Program-made: the position numbers and the translations under genes
NCBI RefSeq assembly: GCF_020085105.1
Contig: NC_058063.1
Coordinates: 16,663,262-16,727,261 of the forward strand
Reading direction: 5' to 3'
Origin: Siniperca chuatsi
Lineage: Eukaryota > Chordata > Actinopteri > Centrarchiformes > Sinipercidae
Length of the DNA stretch: 64,000 bases
Shown: piece after piece, positions 26,001 through 38,572 of the stretch
Layout of the letters: every line of letters starts with the position of its first letter
Position numbering within the stretch: position 1 is the stretch's first letter
Notes under the pieces: model-generated
What the model saw: only the letters and a program-made list of their open reading frames with translations
Databases searched by the model: none
Told to the model about the DNA's origin: nothing

Positions 26001-29000
26001 ATATTTAGGTGTACTTGTGGAAACTGCTCAATTCATGCATTATGACGCATGTTACATAGTGACAGATATGTTACAGAAGTAAAGGGTGGACTACAATCGA
26101 GCTGTTTTCAGGCAGTTCAGGAGCAGTGTTTTTTCTGTGGGAGAGGGTAACTTCCTTTGGAGTAGACTTCAGGCGTTTTCACTTTGCAAACCTATTACAT
26201 GCGTAAAAAAGACATACAACACAATAAAGGAAAGGGAAAAAGCCAAAAAGCATAATATGACCACAGTATTTTTTTTATAACAGGGACAGTTAAAAGATTT
26301 CTCCCTCCCTTGCACATTGAAATACAGTAGACCACATGGAATTTGGGTTAAGAAATCAAATAGCCCGTTGTTTTTTTCCAAGCTTTTCAACATGTATTTT
26401 AAAATGCAAAGTCATCAAATGACTAAAGCCATTTGCCCTCTAGCTGCCATATTGGACAGAGGTGTAGCTATGTGTGATTAGAGGTTATGTGTTATGCCAA
26501 CTCTATTTCCCTTTAGGTTGGAGGCCGTCATTTCACTACTACAGTAAATGGACAGCTTTGTTTGGAGCAGTGATCTCTGTGGTGCTGATGTTCCTGTTTA
26601 CCTGGTGGGCTGCTCTCACCACCTTCTGCATCATCTTCTTCCTGTTTGGATACATCAACTACAACAAGCCAAGTGAGTCCAAAACAAATTATATTACGGC
26701 CTCGATTAAAGAATGGAATATGTCAGAATTGTATGATTTTTCTCCCTTTCTTAGTTTTGTCTCTTGGTTCTTTCATAGTCACCTCACTTGTGTGTGTTTT
26801 GACATCCACAGAGGTAAACTGGGGTTCATCAGTCCAGGCAGGCACATATAACATGGCTTTGTCATACACTGTCTCTCTGTCTGGTGTTGAGGATCATGTC
26901 AAGAATTTTAGGTGAGTGACTAGAAATATATCATATTATGCATCGATAATCCCCCCATCACATGTCAGCTGATGTTTGCATGAGATCATGAGTTATTCGC
27001 ATTTGAATGCTAATATCACCTCTGTCACCTCATCAACAGTGAATGCAGCATTGGTGTAAAACACCAAGCCAATATACTGTATAAGCATATAGACTTCTCT
27101 CTAATAGTATTTGTCTTATCCATTTTTTAACTGATATTTGATCTCATACTTCTCATTTGGTAGAATAATCCTGTATTTACATTTTATCTTTTGAGAGTGA
27201 TTATCAGTGGTGATAGTATTGATTCACACAGTGACTGTCCCTCATCAATGTTTTCTTTCAGACCACAATGTCTCGTCCTGACTGGGCCACCAAACCAGCG
27301 ACCAGCCCTGGTGGACTTTGTTGGCTCCTTCACCAAACATATAAGCCTCATGATCTGTGGAGACATACTCATGGTCAGTCTCAACAATTTTGTTCCCAAA
27401 AGGAAAATACGAGAGATGATTTATATCCTTGTATTAAAGAAACCATCCTTACAGCATCATTTCATCAGACATGTTTTACTGGTCATGTTGAATGTCTTTA
27501 GCTTGCTTTTATGTCATTAAAGATATTATTGAATTCCTGACTCCTTTAGGAGAAGGACAGGCAGACTCGACCACATGACGCCACAGATTGGTTGGTGAAG
27601 TGGATGAACAAGAGGAAGGTGCGCTCCTTTTATACTCCTTTCACCAGTGATGGCCTCAGAGTTGGAGCTCGACACTTGCTACAGGTAAAACATCTCTTAT
27701 TTGAGAAGCTGCATGTGTTTATCTGTGGGAAGTAACTACAGCTTCAATTGTACAAAGCACATTTACGGGGAATTTATCTGGTGTCAGATTAGCAATTTTG
27801 GCTGATGGCAAGTAGTTTGTTTCAATGCCCACAGATGGCTCTATATTTTTGACATTAATTTCTGTATGTTCCTATTTATATCTCTTCTCATTTATTTGTC
27901 AGGACACATCATCCATTGGGTGCTAAACATTACTTTCAGTAGAGCTTTTGATCATCCTGGAACTACCTATACCCATATAGTATTTCTACTTACAGTGTGT
28001 TTTTATTTGTATTTTATGAACCCTAAAACTTTAAATATATTTTTTGTTCTCATTCAATATTTTTTTCAAGGCTTCTGGTCTTGGCAAGCTGAAGCCCAAC
28101 ACTCTGGTCCTGGGCTTTAAGGCAAACTGGAGGGACAGTTCCCCTGAAAGCATTGAAGATTATACCAACACCATATAGTAAGTAGTGTAGTTAAAGGAAA
28201 AAAAAAATATCTCAGTTTTACTGGCATTGAAAGTTTATACAGTTCTCTATAGTGTGAGGAAATATTGCACATTTTAAAAATGCTGTTATTTAGACTACTC
28301 ATTGATATAAATGGGGTGGGCAAAATAATATAAACACATGCCAGTATTACGCAATACAGTTTAACAGCACCACAAACTACATCCTCCAAAATGACCATAC
28401 AGTTGAATCGACACCTCTCTAAAACAGTTTCAACAAAAACTGAGTATTATAAACTTCATGAAGGGAGGATATATTGCAAGACTGCTGTATTAAATTGCAT
28501 TAGTTTTAGCTAGGTATACCTAATAAACTGGCAACTGAGTGTATAACGCTGCCTTAATAAAATAAGTTGTTGACAATGTGGCAAGAAAAGAAAAGAAAAA
28601 ACAAAAATATGCAATCTGTTGTTGATAATTAACAACAATAATTTGTATTACAATGTCTCTTCTTCTCTTGCTTTTCTTTTCTCTAGTGATACCTTTGACT
28701 CCAACTACTGTTTGTGTATCTTGAGGATGATGGATGGGCTGGATATCTCTGATCAGTTTGATTTTGAAGGTTAGAAATCCAGACTTCATAATCTCTTTGA
28801 ATTTTATCAGTGTGCTTTCCTACAGCATGACATATTTGTACAATATTGAACTAAAAAAACACTGGTGAAGTATGTCATGTCTGTTCTTCAGTGAACCAGG
28901 GCTTTGAGCCTGATGAATCTGTTGAAAATAACGACCAGCAAACCCCTGAGGGGGAATCAGGTGAGCACTTACTGTACACATACACATTAGACTACAATAT

Positions 29001-32000
29001 TTTGAGGATGTTGTATTGACTTGAAGAACCACCTGTACCCTTAGATCCTAACTGATCCACATCTAACTGTAAATAGAAAAGCATTTTAGCTCCAGCTCCC
29101 ACTTTTACACGTTACATTTTTAATGTACAAAGTTTAATGCACTTTACAACATTAACTCTAAAACCTAAGGAATTGCATTGAGTGTGGTGAGAACCTATGA
29201 CATTAACAGTCCTTCCCTTCCTCGATTACTCATTCATTTTGCCTCTTAGCTCTTCCTGCACCGCACACACAGCAGACAATGACAATATATTACAGCTTCT
29301 GTTTTTCCTTTGGTAAGTGGCCACACCATTAGTACAATAATGCTCTCCAAAGTTTTTTGGATGTGTAAAATAATGGACTAGACCCTCTCTGTGTCTGCGT
29401 CTCTGCCACCACCTCATTCTTTACAGTATTTCATTATATTGGGACATCTCAGAGTGCATAATTACTTTGTTATATTACTCAGTAAATATAATTATTGCCC
29501 CCACACCTCACTCTCCCTTCCCTTGCTGTTACAGCTGACGACATCTCCGATAAAGGCGACAGTGATCAGATCAAGACAGTGTTTCAGAATGACCAGGGGA
29601 AGAAGACCATTGATGTCTACTGGATAGCTGATGATGGAGGTGAGCCCTATGCCAAGTATAGATACGACAAAACAAGCACAATACACTAGTTGTATGTCCA
29701 CTTGTTGTTAATATGTGTAAAATATAAAATACATATAATAGAATGTGGATGGGATGATAATCAATATGATATCTCAGTTTTAAAAAAATGTTACAGTATA
29801 GTTTTAGTTTTTTACTACTGTTATTTATTACAATAATGGTCAGTGGAAACAAGGAGGAGGAACCTATATGTCTTACACTGTGGACTTGACACAGAGGCTT
29901 GCTGAGAAATACGCATGGCTCTTCTTTCTTAGCTGCAGTATTTCTCTTCTTCTTCTCTTTGAAGGTCTGACTCTGCTGGTGCCTTACCTGCTCACCAGGA
30001 GGAAACGCTGGCACCACAGTAAGGTCAGGGTCTTCATTGTAGGAGATGAGCAAAACATGGAGGAAGGACGCAATGAGTAGGTTTTCTCTCTTCTCTCCAG
30101 TGGATAATTTAATTTGGGCTTGTAATGATCTGCATTTATACAATTGTATCTTTTTTAAACCAGATTTTTATATTAAATCTTGTGCATTTATTCATGCAGG
30201 TAGATTGGATTGTAAAATGGTCCAGTATTTTGTGCAATACATAAAAATTTCAGATTTCTTAGTTCATGGACACTTTTCTGTTGCAGTATATCACAAGGTG
30301 CATGATGGTCTGTGGAAACTGATTAGACTTTGATTGTTGTTTCTTTTAGGATGATCGCTCTGTTGAAGAGGTTTCGTTTGGATTTTAACGATGTTACAGT
30401 CATGACGGACAGTGAGAGGCGTCCACATGCCAAGAAGTATGTCCGCAAAACCTTTCGCATTCACTGTCACAAGTCAGTGAACATACACTGAAAACTGAAC
30501 AGTTGTACTGATACAGGAAAGGATCAGTCTATAATGACAGACTATTCAATTTCACTGCCATGCACAAACCCAATTTCAGGTGTAGATTTATTATGTGCAA
30601 ACAAATGACAGAATATTAAAGCCACCATGTGCAGTATTTGAAATGTTCTGACACTGGCGCCCCGAGTGGTATGTTTCAAGAGGACACCACCATGGATTTT
30701 TCCACACACAAACACATGCTGTAATGACAAATAAGACAAATACACCACAATGGCCTTTTAATGCGCTTTTAACCTTTCACTTTAAAATTTCACCTAAACT
30801 TGTCACTTATCATAAGTGACCAACAGACATTTATTTACTGTAGGGAAATTGAGATTTTCAAAATATTTAAATTAAGATAGTATATTACAAATGTTAAGAG
30901 GTCTTTGAACCGTCAAAGATAAAGACTAGATTTCTGTAGTTTTTTGTAATTTCAGTAGATTTTATCTCCTTCACCTCAAACTGACTTCTGTCCTTTTGTT
31001 CTTGCTACTTCTCAGCCTGAGTAGGTTTGTGGACAGTGTCGCCCCCTTCAGGCTATATGATGAACAGCAGGAAGGTGTCTCAGTTGAGCAACTGAGACAA
31101 AGCACACCGTGGAAAATATCAGACAAAGAGTTTGAGGCCTTCAAACTTAAGGTATGTGTGTGTATACATAATTCCTTTTGACGTTATCCACTGTGAATAA
31201 ATAAATTGTCAAATGTCTCTGTCTATGAGGCCCTTAGGTTGTAAGTTAACTAACTTTTATTTCCTCCCTTCACAGTCTGAGAGAAAAGTGAGGCTGAATG
31301 AAATCATCCGGAGGAATTCACAACACACTGCTCTCGTGCTTGTGTGAGTACACAGTTTAAATTATCAGTTCAGATCAGGATATGAAAGATTAATGAAAAT
31401 ATTACATCAAGTCTCATTAGATTTACTGTAAATTGAGCATACTTAATGCACATGGCATATTTTAGTTTCCTCTTAAGATGCTGCACCCCCTAGGGGGAGA
31501 AAGTAGGAGGGTGGTCGGTATTTTTGACATTTATACAGTACATTTAATATTTTGGAGATGTTTCCCTTTGTTTAGGAGGAAAGTGATTTAAAAAAAAGTA
31601 GCAATGTTTATGTTGGGTGATGAGGCCTGACTCAGTTAGAGCTAGAGTTCCAGTTCATCCCAAAAGTGCTGGATGTGGTTGAGGTCAGGTCTCTGTGCAG
31701 ACCTGTTAAGTTCTTCCACAGCAGAAAACCATTTCTTTATGTACCTTGTTAAGGGCCTTCTCCAAACGGCTGCAACATAGAAGGAAGCATACTACTGTCT
31801 AATATATCATTGTATTCTGAAGCATTAAGATTTCTCTTGATTGAAACTAAGGGGCCAAACTGTGTATAATAATGATCATTTAACTTATTTTGAGTTTTTA
31901 AACCACAAGACAAAAGGATTCCTTTCTGACATGTAAGTGCGAATTTAATTAGAGTCAGTGTCTAAATATAATACAGCATGCAAACAATACATTATCTGAT

Positions 32001-32375
32001 GTCTACAGGGATGCAAAATTATAAACAAAGAGCCACCAGACCATGGCTATTTCCATGGCAGTGTGATTCAGACAAAAGAAAGAGATGTGAGGGACTAGGT
32101 CTTTGTGGGTTCGCTGCAAACCACAGTGTGCACTCATTTGACTTGTGTAATATTTTAATCATGGGTCAAATAAGGGCAGCGTTTGTTCTTGTTGTGCTGT
32201 TTTGTTATGTTCATGTAAATGTGATGGTTTTTCCAGGAGCCTTCCTGTGCCACAGAGCGACTGCCCCAGTGCTCTGTACATGGCCTGGCTGGATACTCTG
32301 ACCTGTGGCCTCCACTGCCCCGCTGTGCTGATACGAGGAAACCAGCAGAACGTCCTCACTTTCTACTGCCAGTGA
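16583..32375 (+). CDS. slc12a10: Na-Cl cotransporter, SLC12 family (NCC type, probably NCC2/SLC12A10)
   Basis: Electroneutral Na-Cl cotransporter of the plasma membrane. There are 27 coding exons: 16583-16764, 17318-17474, 18783-18914, 19058-19133, 19582-19677, 20143-20282, 20689-20799, 20922-21033, 21813-21943, 22039-22123, 23635-23792, 24004-24111, 24901-25024, 25234-25335, 26517-26672, 26812-26911, 27262-27373, 27550-27684, 28071-28177, 28687-28769, 28892-28960, 29535-29639, 29965-30076, 30350-30436, 31016-31151, 31276-31343 and 32237-32375. They total 1040 aa, close to mammalian NCC. The N-terminus has a SPAK/OSR1 docking motif (RFSI, residues 20-23) and a Ser/Thr cluster ([13 protein letters not shown], 73-85) matching the activating phosphosites of NCC. 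The membrane core starts near residue 158 ([15 protein letters not shown]). The extracellular loop in exon 11 has NIT and NFT glycosylation sites and several Cys. The C-terminus ends NVLTFYCQ as in NCC. Paralogue choice (slc12a10 rather than slc12a3) is inferred from the klhl33 neighbour and is less certain than the family. Confidence 0.92.
17719..18269. mobile_element. hAT-type MITE
   Basis: Terminal inverted repeats CAGTGGTGGAA and TTCCACCACTG bound a 551-base non-coding element. It is flanked by 8-base near-identical sites, GAAACAGC (17711-17718) and GAAATAGC (18270-18277), as expected for hAT target duplications. It lies in the second coding intron of the cotransporter gene. Confidence 0.75.
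18352..18370. repeat. AT microsatellite
   Basis: Short run of AT units in the intron before coding exon 3 of the cotransporter gene. Confidence 0.8.
23003..23055. repeat. long GT microsatellite
   Basis: About 26 uninterrupted GT units in the intron between cotransporter coding exons 10 and 11. Confidence 0.97.
25472..26264. mobile_element. MITE with GTGGTCATATTATGCT termini
   Basis: AGTGGTCATATTATGCT at the left and AGCATAATATGACCAC at the right are inverted copies enclosing about 790 bases without coding capacity. The element lies in the intron between cotransporter coding exons 14 and 15. Other copies of this termini family are known from teleost genomes; superfamily not assigned. Confidence 0.6.
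31600..31800. mobile_element. probable decayed DNA-transposon fragment
   Basis: The text around 31660-31760 (GCTGGATGTGGTTGAGGTCA, then CAGACCTGTTAAGTTCTTCC) resembles a fish interspersed repeat seen in many introns. No ends or coding frame could be defined. It lies in the last intron of the cotransporter gene. Confidence 0.35.
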
Positions 32376-33764
32376 ATCCTGTCTTACAGGGATGGATATT
32401 TTGAGACAGTAAATTAAAACAATGCCCTGAGAACAAAGGGAAACAGCCACGTGAACCTAATGAGTTAAATTTAAAAAAAAAAGTTTTTGCAAGGTGTGCA
32501 ATTGCTACCAAGGGTGGGTTAACAAACTTTATCATATCTGAACAAAGAACATATGTGTACAGAGTAAGAGCTCTTATAGGCAATGATGGAAGATAACACC
32601 AATGCAGTTACTTGCATCACTGTCATCAAGATCATCTTTTGGATGATGTGGATGCCATCTTGGTCGGTTGCCCTAAACAACAGCTCCTGGTGAAAGCAAA
32701 GAGAGGAAGAGTTGAGGACCCCCCCGATGCTACTTGGCCACAGCCAAATTCTTACAGTAAAGTACAGTTCTTCCTAAATATGGGGAAATACTGTAAATGT
32801 TGATGCTTTTTGGAGCCCAAAACAAGAACAAACATTAACAGTAGATTACTGTAAGATTTGACGGCACAATACAGTATTTCCATTTTCGCAGCAGTAACGG
32901 ACCGAAGCCACATGCAACCATCAACATCATATAGCTTAATCATTCTTCATCCTCCCTCCAGGAATCAAACTAAAAGGGCAGTAAACCTAATAATGTAGCC
33001 TCTTGAGAAAATATAATTATATTTGTGCATCTGGTTACAAGTAGGTTTAGACATACAAGGAATTTGCTTTGGTATTTTGGTGCAAAAACAGTAAACGTAG
33101 TAGAAATGTAAAGCAAGTACTGCAGGTCAAGAAACACAAATATAAAAATATATAAAAATATAAAATTATAAAAACAATAATATGTATGAGAGTCAGTGTT
33201 AGTGGGGTCCCGGGCCTTGTTGATGAGGCCAGCTGCAGACGGAAAGAAACTGTTTTTGTGGCGTGAGATTATGGTCCTGATGGAGCGCAGCCTCCTGCAA
33301 GAGGGAAGTGTCTGAAACTGTTTGTGTCCAGGGTGGGAGGAGTCAGCCACAATCTTTCTTGCTCACCTCAGGGTCCTGGAGGCATGCAGGTCGCCATTTT
33401 GGAGAGGTCAAGATCTGTGCGTCCTCGATCATTTTTCGTGATTGGCAACTAGAAAGCATCCCGATCTCAAAATCGCATATTTTTACTGAATATCGGCCGA
33501 TAATGATCTGGGATCCCTCGAAATAAATAATCAAAATAGGACAAAATCATTGCTGGCAAATTCAATATTTTCCCCATAAATTGCAAGATTTTTTGACCCC
33601 TTTTCTTTCAAATGTCATTTATCTGCACTATTTGTAAAGGCTGCATTTTGTGTAATGTAAATTTTGTCTGCTTAATACGTTGATATTGTTTGTTTTCTAT
33701 AATATTAAATTAAATTACAACTATCCTAAAGGATATGGACTAATTCTTGTCAACAATAGACAGT
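32376..33764. other. cotransporter 3' UTR and intergenic DNA
   Basis: An ATTAAA variant polyadenylation signal lies at 32413-32418, 38 bases after the stop codon; a more distal site may be used instead. The rest has no supported gene. It contains the LINE fragment near 33150-33400 and otherwise AT-rich sequence. Confidence 0.5.
33150..33400 (-). mobile_element. 3' fragment of a LINE
   Basis: On the minus strand the frame around 33350-33200 reads PGHKQFQTLPSCRRLRSIR and then HKNSFFPSAAGLINKA. This matches the conserved C-terminal end of ORF2 in CR1/Rex-like fish LINEs (a Leu-Pro-Ser-Gly-Arg-type segment followed by KxSFxPxAxxxxN). The upstream coding part is absent. Confidence 0.55.
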
Positions 33765-33859
33765 TTCCTGGCAATGATAAAGATCTGAAAGCTTGATATT
33801 TTAATATTCAAATGCAACGTCAATGTGGCAACTAGAGTGTATGAACAGGATTAATATAC

Positions 33860-33932
33860 TATTGTGAGCAGTCTGCATCAGCACAGAAGGGAGAGACATC
33901 AGAGCAGGGTGAAGCTGAGAAGAGCAGGAAAT
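33860..33932 (+). promoter_or_regulatory. putative promoter-proximal non-coding exon, lectin copy 1
   Basis: GCATCAGCAC and GAGAGACATCAGAG are followed by a splice donor (GAAAT/GTAAGT at 33932/33933). The same block precedes lectin copies 2 and 3. A TATA-like AATATACTAT lies just upstream, near 33853. The next acceptor (CATCTAACAG) abuts the AGCAAAGATG that begins the signal-peptide exon. Confidence 0.5.
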
Positions 33933-35476
33933 GTAAGTTAAGACTCTGCTGTATTATTTGAGATTTAATGTTTAATGTTTTATCCAGTAGATTCAGTTTC
34001 TTTTAAAATAAATTTGTGTGTTCAAGTAATACTGAACGTTGTGCAACAGTGTGTTTGCATTTTTTAAATCTTTTTGGACACAATAACAAAAATAAATACG
34101 ACAGTAAATAGTGTGTAGAGAGGGTTTTGTTGTGTCAGAGTGACGTTTTGAATTCTAACAATGTAAAACTTGCTGTTCAATGTTTTATTACCCAAGAAAT
34201 ACTTCATATCATTAAGCTGTGCGGTTATTTTGATTATCCCGCATAAAATGGGCTCATTGCTTTTGGAGAGACATCTTGAAAATAGATTTTTAATATAATT
34301 TTAATTTTAATATAGTGTTTGTGGTAGTGATTGCACACGTAGCCCATAAAAGAATACGCTCAAGCATCTTTTGTTAACTTTGGCATGATCAATGCTCATT
34401 TCACTCAGAGTTCATCAGATAAATGAGCTGAATAATAAAAGGTGTGAACAACAGGAAATAAAACAGTAATCCATCCAATCCAAGACAAACAACACCAATC
34501 CAATATGAGGAAAAAGCACCTTTGAGCATTATATACACACAAAAGACAAAGGGCCAAAAAAGGTATAGGCTACAAAATGAAATAAATACATGAAAAATAA
34601 GAGAAAAAAGTGGAATAAATTTTAAACAATGTGGTTTATTTTTTTGTGACTCCGTCCTGCTTGCTGTTAGCACCTCTTCCTCTTACACTTTGTGCAAAGC
34701 TCCCTCCTCTTTTTCATATGAATAAATATGACGTAATAATATGACATCATAAAACAAAATGTTAAAACCCAGTTCATTATTATGATGTGTTGTTTCATCC
34801 TGCTTCGTTTCACAATAACAACTTTCGAGGATGAAGCCTGAGATCTCTTCATGGCCAATGTGGGCAGGAGGAACAATTACAGTGACTAATGTCTCTTTCA
34901 TTGTACATGTGCATGTCAGTATTGTATTAAGACAGACATGAAAAAATATGAACCTATCCTTTGACATATTGCATGGCTTACAAACAGGGAAATACACCAG
35001 ATGACTTAAAAATGTATTTGTTATCACCCCCTCAGCATCCCAGACAGCCATGGTGGTGCATTTTCTCCTAAGCGCTGTCTTTGGAAACGCCAGTTAAAGG
35101 TAATAAGTGTGTTAGGGCCCAGAACATTAAATTATTATTTAATTAATTTAATAATGAATTCATAATAGCCCAGTGCATTTTGTTATCTGTATTTTACTCA
35201 AATCACACATTTCCATTGGCTAAAGGGGCACTTCTGGATGTGAACAAATGTTGAGTCTTGTTGTGCAATGATGAGAATACTTCCCACTAATTTATATTCC
35301 TCTTTCTTACTAGACTCCTGCCTAAACATTGAGTCCTGAGGGAATTGGACAGTTATTTTTTCTTACTGGACATAGAAGAGTTTCAGTGCATGTCCCTTAG
35401 CCTAAAGACAAGCTGTTAAAATCAAGTTTTTTGTTCACTGCACACTAAAATATCAGTGTCATCTAACAGAGCAAAG

Positions 35477-38087
35477 ATGCAGTGGAGTCTGTTTCTACTC
35501 ATTCTGATGGGTAAGTGGATCATCTTACCAGCTCTACTGCAGTATAACTACAGTACAACCGCTACCATTTTTTTTCTATAATCACTTCAACTTAATCTGG
35601 AGTCATACAACAGCTGGAAAGCTCTGTCATCTTATCAATAAAATGTAGAATAAGTGGACTCAGAGCCACATTTTAAATTCAGGATGGTTACTTACAGGAT
35701 GGTGTAAGTAGTGGGTGTGACCTGGGTACTCATGATTTTGATTTATTAAACAGATGTTTGTCATGCTATCAGCTCCAACACTACTATTTTCTCTGTTGTT
35801 AGGTCAGTGTTCCTTCGTCACTTGTCACCTCTATGAGTACCACTTTATTGAAGAGGAAAAGTCCTGGAAGGAAGCCCAGAGGTATTGCAGAGAGAATTAC
35901 AGGGACCTGGCCACAGTGTCTAACATGACAGACATGAAGAGACTCCGTGACTCTACAGTGAAGCAAGACGAAGCCTGGATTGGGCTGTACAGCAACCCAA
36001 ACAGGAGCTGGCACTGGTCTCTGCCAGGGGTGGAGTTCAATGATAGTGAGACAGAATGGGACTCGAACGAACCAAATGATATCAAAGGTTTTGAGAACTG
36101 TGTGGGGATGGACAATCATAAATGGAGGGATTTCCCTTGTGTAAATGAATTTAAAGTTATCTGCTACGATGGTGAGAATATGTGGCTAATATTGACATTA
36201 CGTGTACTCAGCATATCATCCTGCCTAACAATTGTTTTTGATGAGAACATAACCTTTTTTTAATAGAAAAATCATTCTAAACCACTGTATGCCATATTTT
36301 TCTTTTATTTTACACAAAATTATCTGATCTACCTTATTATACCACAAACACTTTCATCTAAATATCTGAAACTGCATGATCATTTATCTCACATTATTGT
36401 TTCACCTGTTTTAAATAAGAAAATAGGATTTTATGAGACTAAATAACATAAAACAAAAAACAAAAATGTGGATTTCTAACTGTCCAAGTTTGTCTTTTTA
36501 TTCCACAGAAACAAAGCAATCCAATAATAAATTCAGTTTGATTAACAACGTAATGACCTGGCCAAAGGCTCAGAACTACTGCAGACAACATCACACTGAG
36601 CTGGTCAGTGGACTCAATCAGTTAAAAGAACTAAAGAATGGCCATTATTCTGGAGAGAAATTGTGGATCGGCCTGTTCAGAGACACCTGGAGGTGGTCAG
36701 ATGGGAGCAATTCTTCTTTCAGAAACTGGGATCTGGAGTTATTTAAAGATGAAGACAACAAGACATGTGCTATGACTGTGTTAAATAGATTTGGAAAATG
36801 GAACTCTGATGATTGTAATAAAACAAAGCCCTTCTTCTGCTATGACGGTGAGTTTTGCAAAGGTCTCTCTCAACTGTTTTCTCCAATAGGAGCAGAACTG
36901 GAATCAGCTAGAGAATCCATCTGAATTTACAGTATTTAATAATTATTTTAGTTAAATGTTTATGCATGAATGTTGAATTTCTTTCATGAATATTTTTGTT
37001 CCAAATCTCAGGATTTCACATCTGGATTCTGGATGCTTCACCTGTTGCTTTTGTTTGTTTGTTTTTTTCATTCTTATTTTCTTTTAAAAGAAGGGGTTTC
37101 TTTAAAGGTCCAGTGTGTAACATTTAGGAGGAGCTATTGGCAGAAATGGAATATAATATTTGTATGTAAGTATGTTTTCAGTAGTCTATAATCACCTGAA
37201 AATAAGAATCATTGTGTTTTTGTTACCTTACAATAAGCCGTTTTTATCTACAGAGGGAGCGGGTTCCCTTTCACAGAGGCCGCTCCTCTCTGCACCACCA
37301 TGTTTCTACAGTAGCCCAGAACGGACAAACCAAACACTACATAAGGGCATTCGTGTTTTTCGTGGCCACCGTAGTTTCTCCTACACGCGTGGAAAGGGAG
37401 GGTGAGGCGAGCAGTATTCAAATGGTTGCAATCTGCAATTTCACCGCTAGATGCCACTAAATCCTACACACTGGACCTTTAAATGTCTTTCTTATTTTAT
37501 TAATCAAATTTATGTTAGATGTTGTGTCCTGGCATGGCATGCTTTAAAATAAAATGTCACTTACTCAAGACATTCTTAAAATTTGAAAGATATTTGTTAT
37601 TAGCACCAAACATATAAGCAGGCACCTAAAACATTCCATATCAGTATTGAAGATCCATATTGGATCGCAGTGTTCTCAATAATGAACTGAACACAGCTGC
37701 TGGTATGATCCTGTGTTTGTCTCAATTTCTTCCATGACAGATAAAGTGATCCTGATCAAACAAAACAAGACCTGGGAGGAGGCCTTATATTACTGCAGAG
37801 AGAACCACAATGACCTGGTCTCCATCACTAAACCTGACGAGCAGAGATGGGTCCAAGAGAGAGCCAAGAAGGCCGACACTCCTTTTGTCTGGCTGGGACT
37901 GCGCTACACCTGCACTCTGGGTTTCTGGTTCTGGGTCAGTGACGAGGTAGTCAACTATAAGAACTGGGCTCCAGGTCAAAACATGGATGAGTGTAACATG
38001 TCAGGAGCCATGGGCAGAGGAGGACAACATGAGTGGATCAAAAAGGTGGATAATGAGGAGTTTAATTTCATCTGTTCTAAGCGTTGA
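35477..38087 (+). CDS. secreted triple C-type lectin domain protein, copy 1
   Basis: Four coding exons, 35477-35510, 35803-36171, 36509-36847 and 37741-38087, give 362 aa; all introns are phase 1 and each of exons 2-4 is one C-type lectin domain. The N-terminus is a signal peptide (MQWSLFLLILMG, cleavage near residue 20) and there is no membrane segment, so secretion is expected. Domain 1 (about 21-134) keeps WIGL, an EPN sugar-specificity motif (NEPND), ENC and W-x-D (KWRDFPC), suggesting calcium-dependent mannose/GlcNAc-type binding. Domain 2 has no EPN but keeps KWNSDDC. Domain 3 has APGQ where EPN would be. Several N-x-S/T sites are present. The closest known proteins are fish 'macrophage mannose receptor-like' or CLEC20A-like multi-lectin proteins. 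The loop in domain 1 is shortest here (SNPNRSW). Confidence 0.85.
37102..37483. mobile_element. MITE in lectin copy 1, intron before last exon
   Basis: The inverted termini AAAGGTCCAGTGTGTA and TACACACTGGACCTTT are flanked by TTAA-like sequence. The same element is at the orthologous place in copies 2 and 3, so it was inserted before the gene was triplicated. Confidence 0.7.
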
Positions 38088-38566
38088 AACCCACTGTGCT
38101 CACTGGGAGCAGACGTTTTATTCATTCACTCGCTTTGTCTTTTACTTTGGAAGAGGTTTACACTATATATATGTTCTCTGGGTTTATTGAATGGAATTCT
38201 GGGAAATGTAGGAATCCGAACCTGAGGAGGAGAGAAATGGAAATTACTAATATGCAGATTTTAATTTGAGGTAAAGTGGTTACGCTTTATTCAGTCACAA
38301 AGTACCACAAGATTACTAAGGATGTGACCAGTAACATGTTTTTCTGTCTCCTTTTTCTGATTCACTAACACCTGAATGATCACTAGATGCCAGATTACAG
38401 TGACTATTTGTTATTTTCTGAAGATATGGAACATTTTATATTCTTTTTATCAAGTTTTGGTTAAGATCTGGTGATGGTTACATAGTTATATTATGTAAAA
38501 TCTTTGTTTTTGATGGTGACATTTTTGGAGTTAATAATTGCTTAATAATTGCTTTTTCTGAGTCTG

Positions 38567-38572
38567 AATAAA
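38567..38572 (+). other. polyadenylation signal, lectin copy 1
   Basis: AATAAA 480 bases after the stop codon, in the conserved context CTGAATAAACTGAGTGG that recurs after copy 2. Confidence 0.55.

Noticed and set aside
29251-29314. Possible extra coding exon between cotransporter exons 21 and 22
   Set aside because: It has AG/GT boundaries and keeps phase, but its residues do not resemble NCC-type proteins, and the flanking exons join in frame without it.
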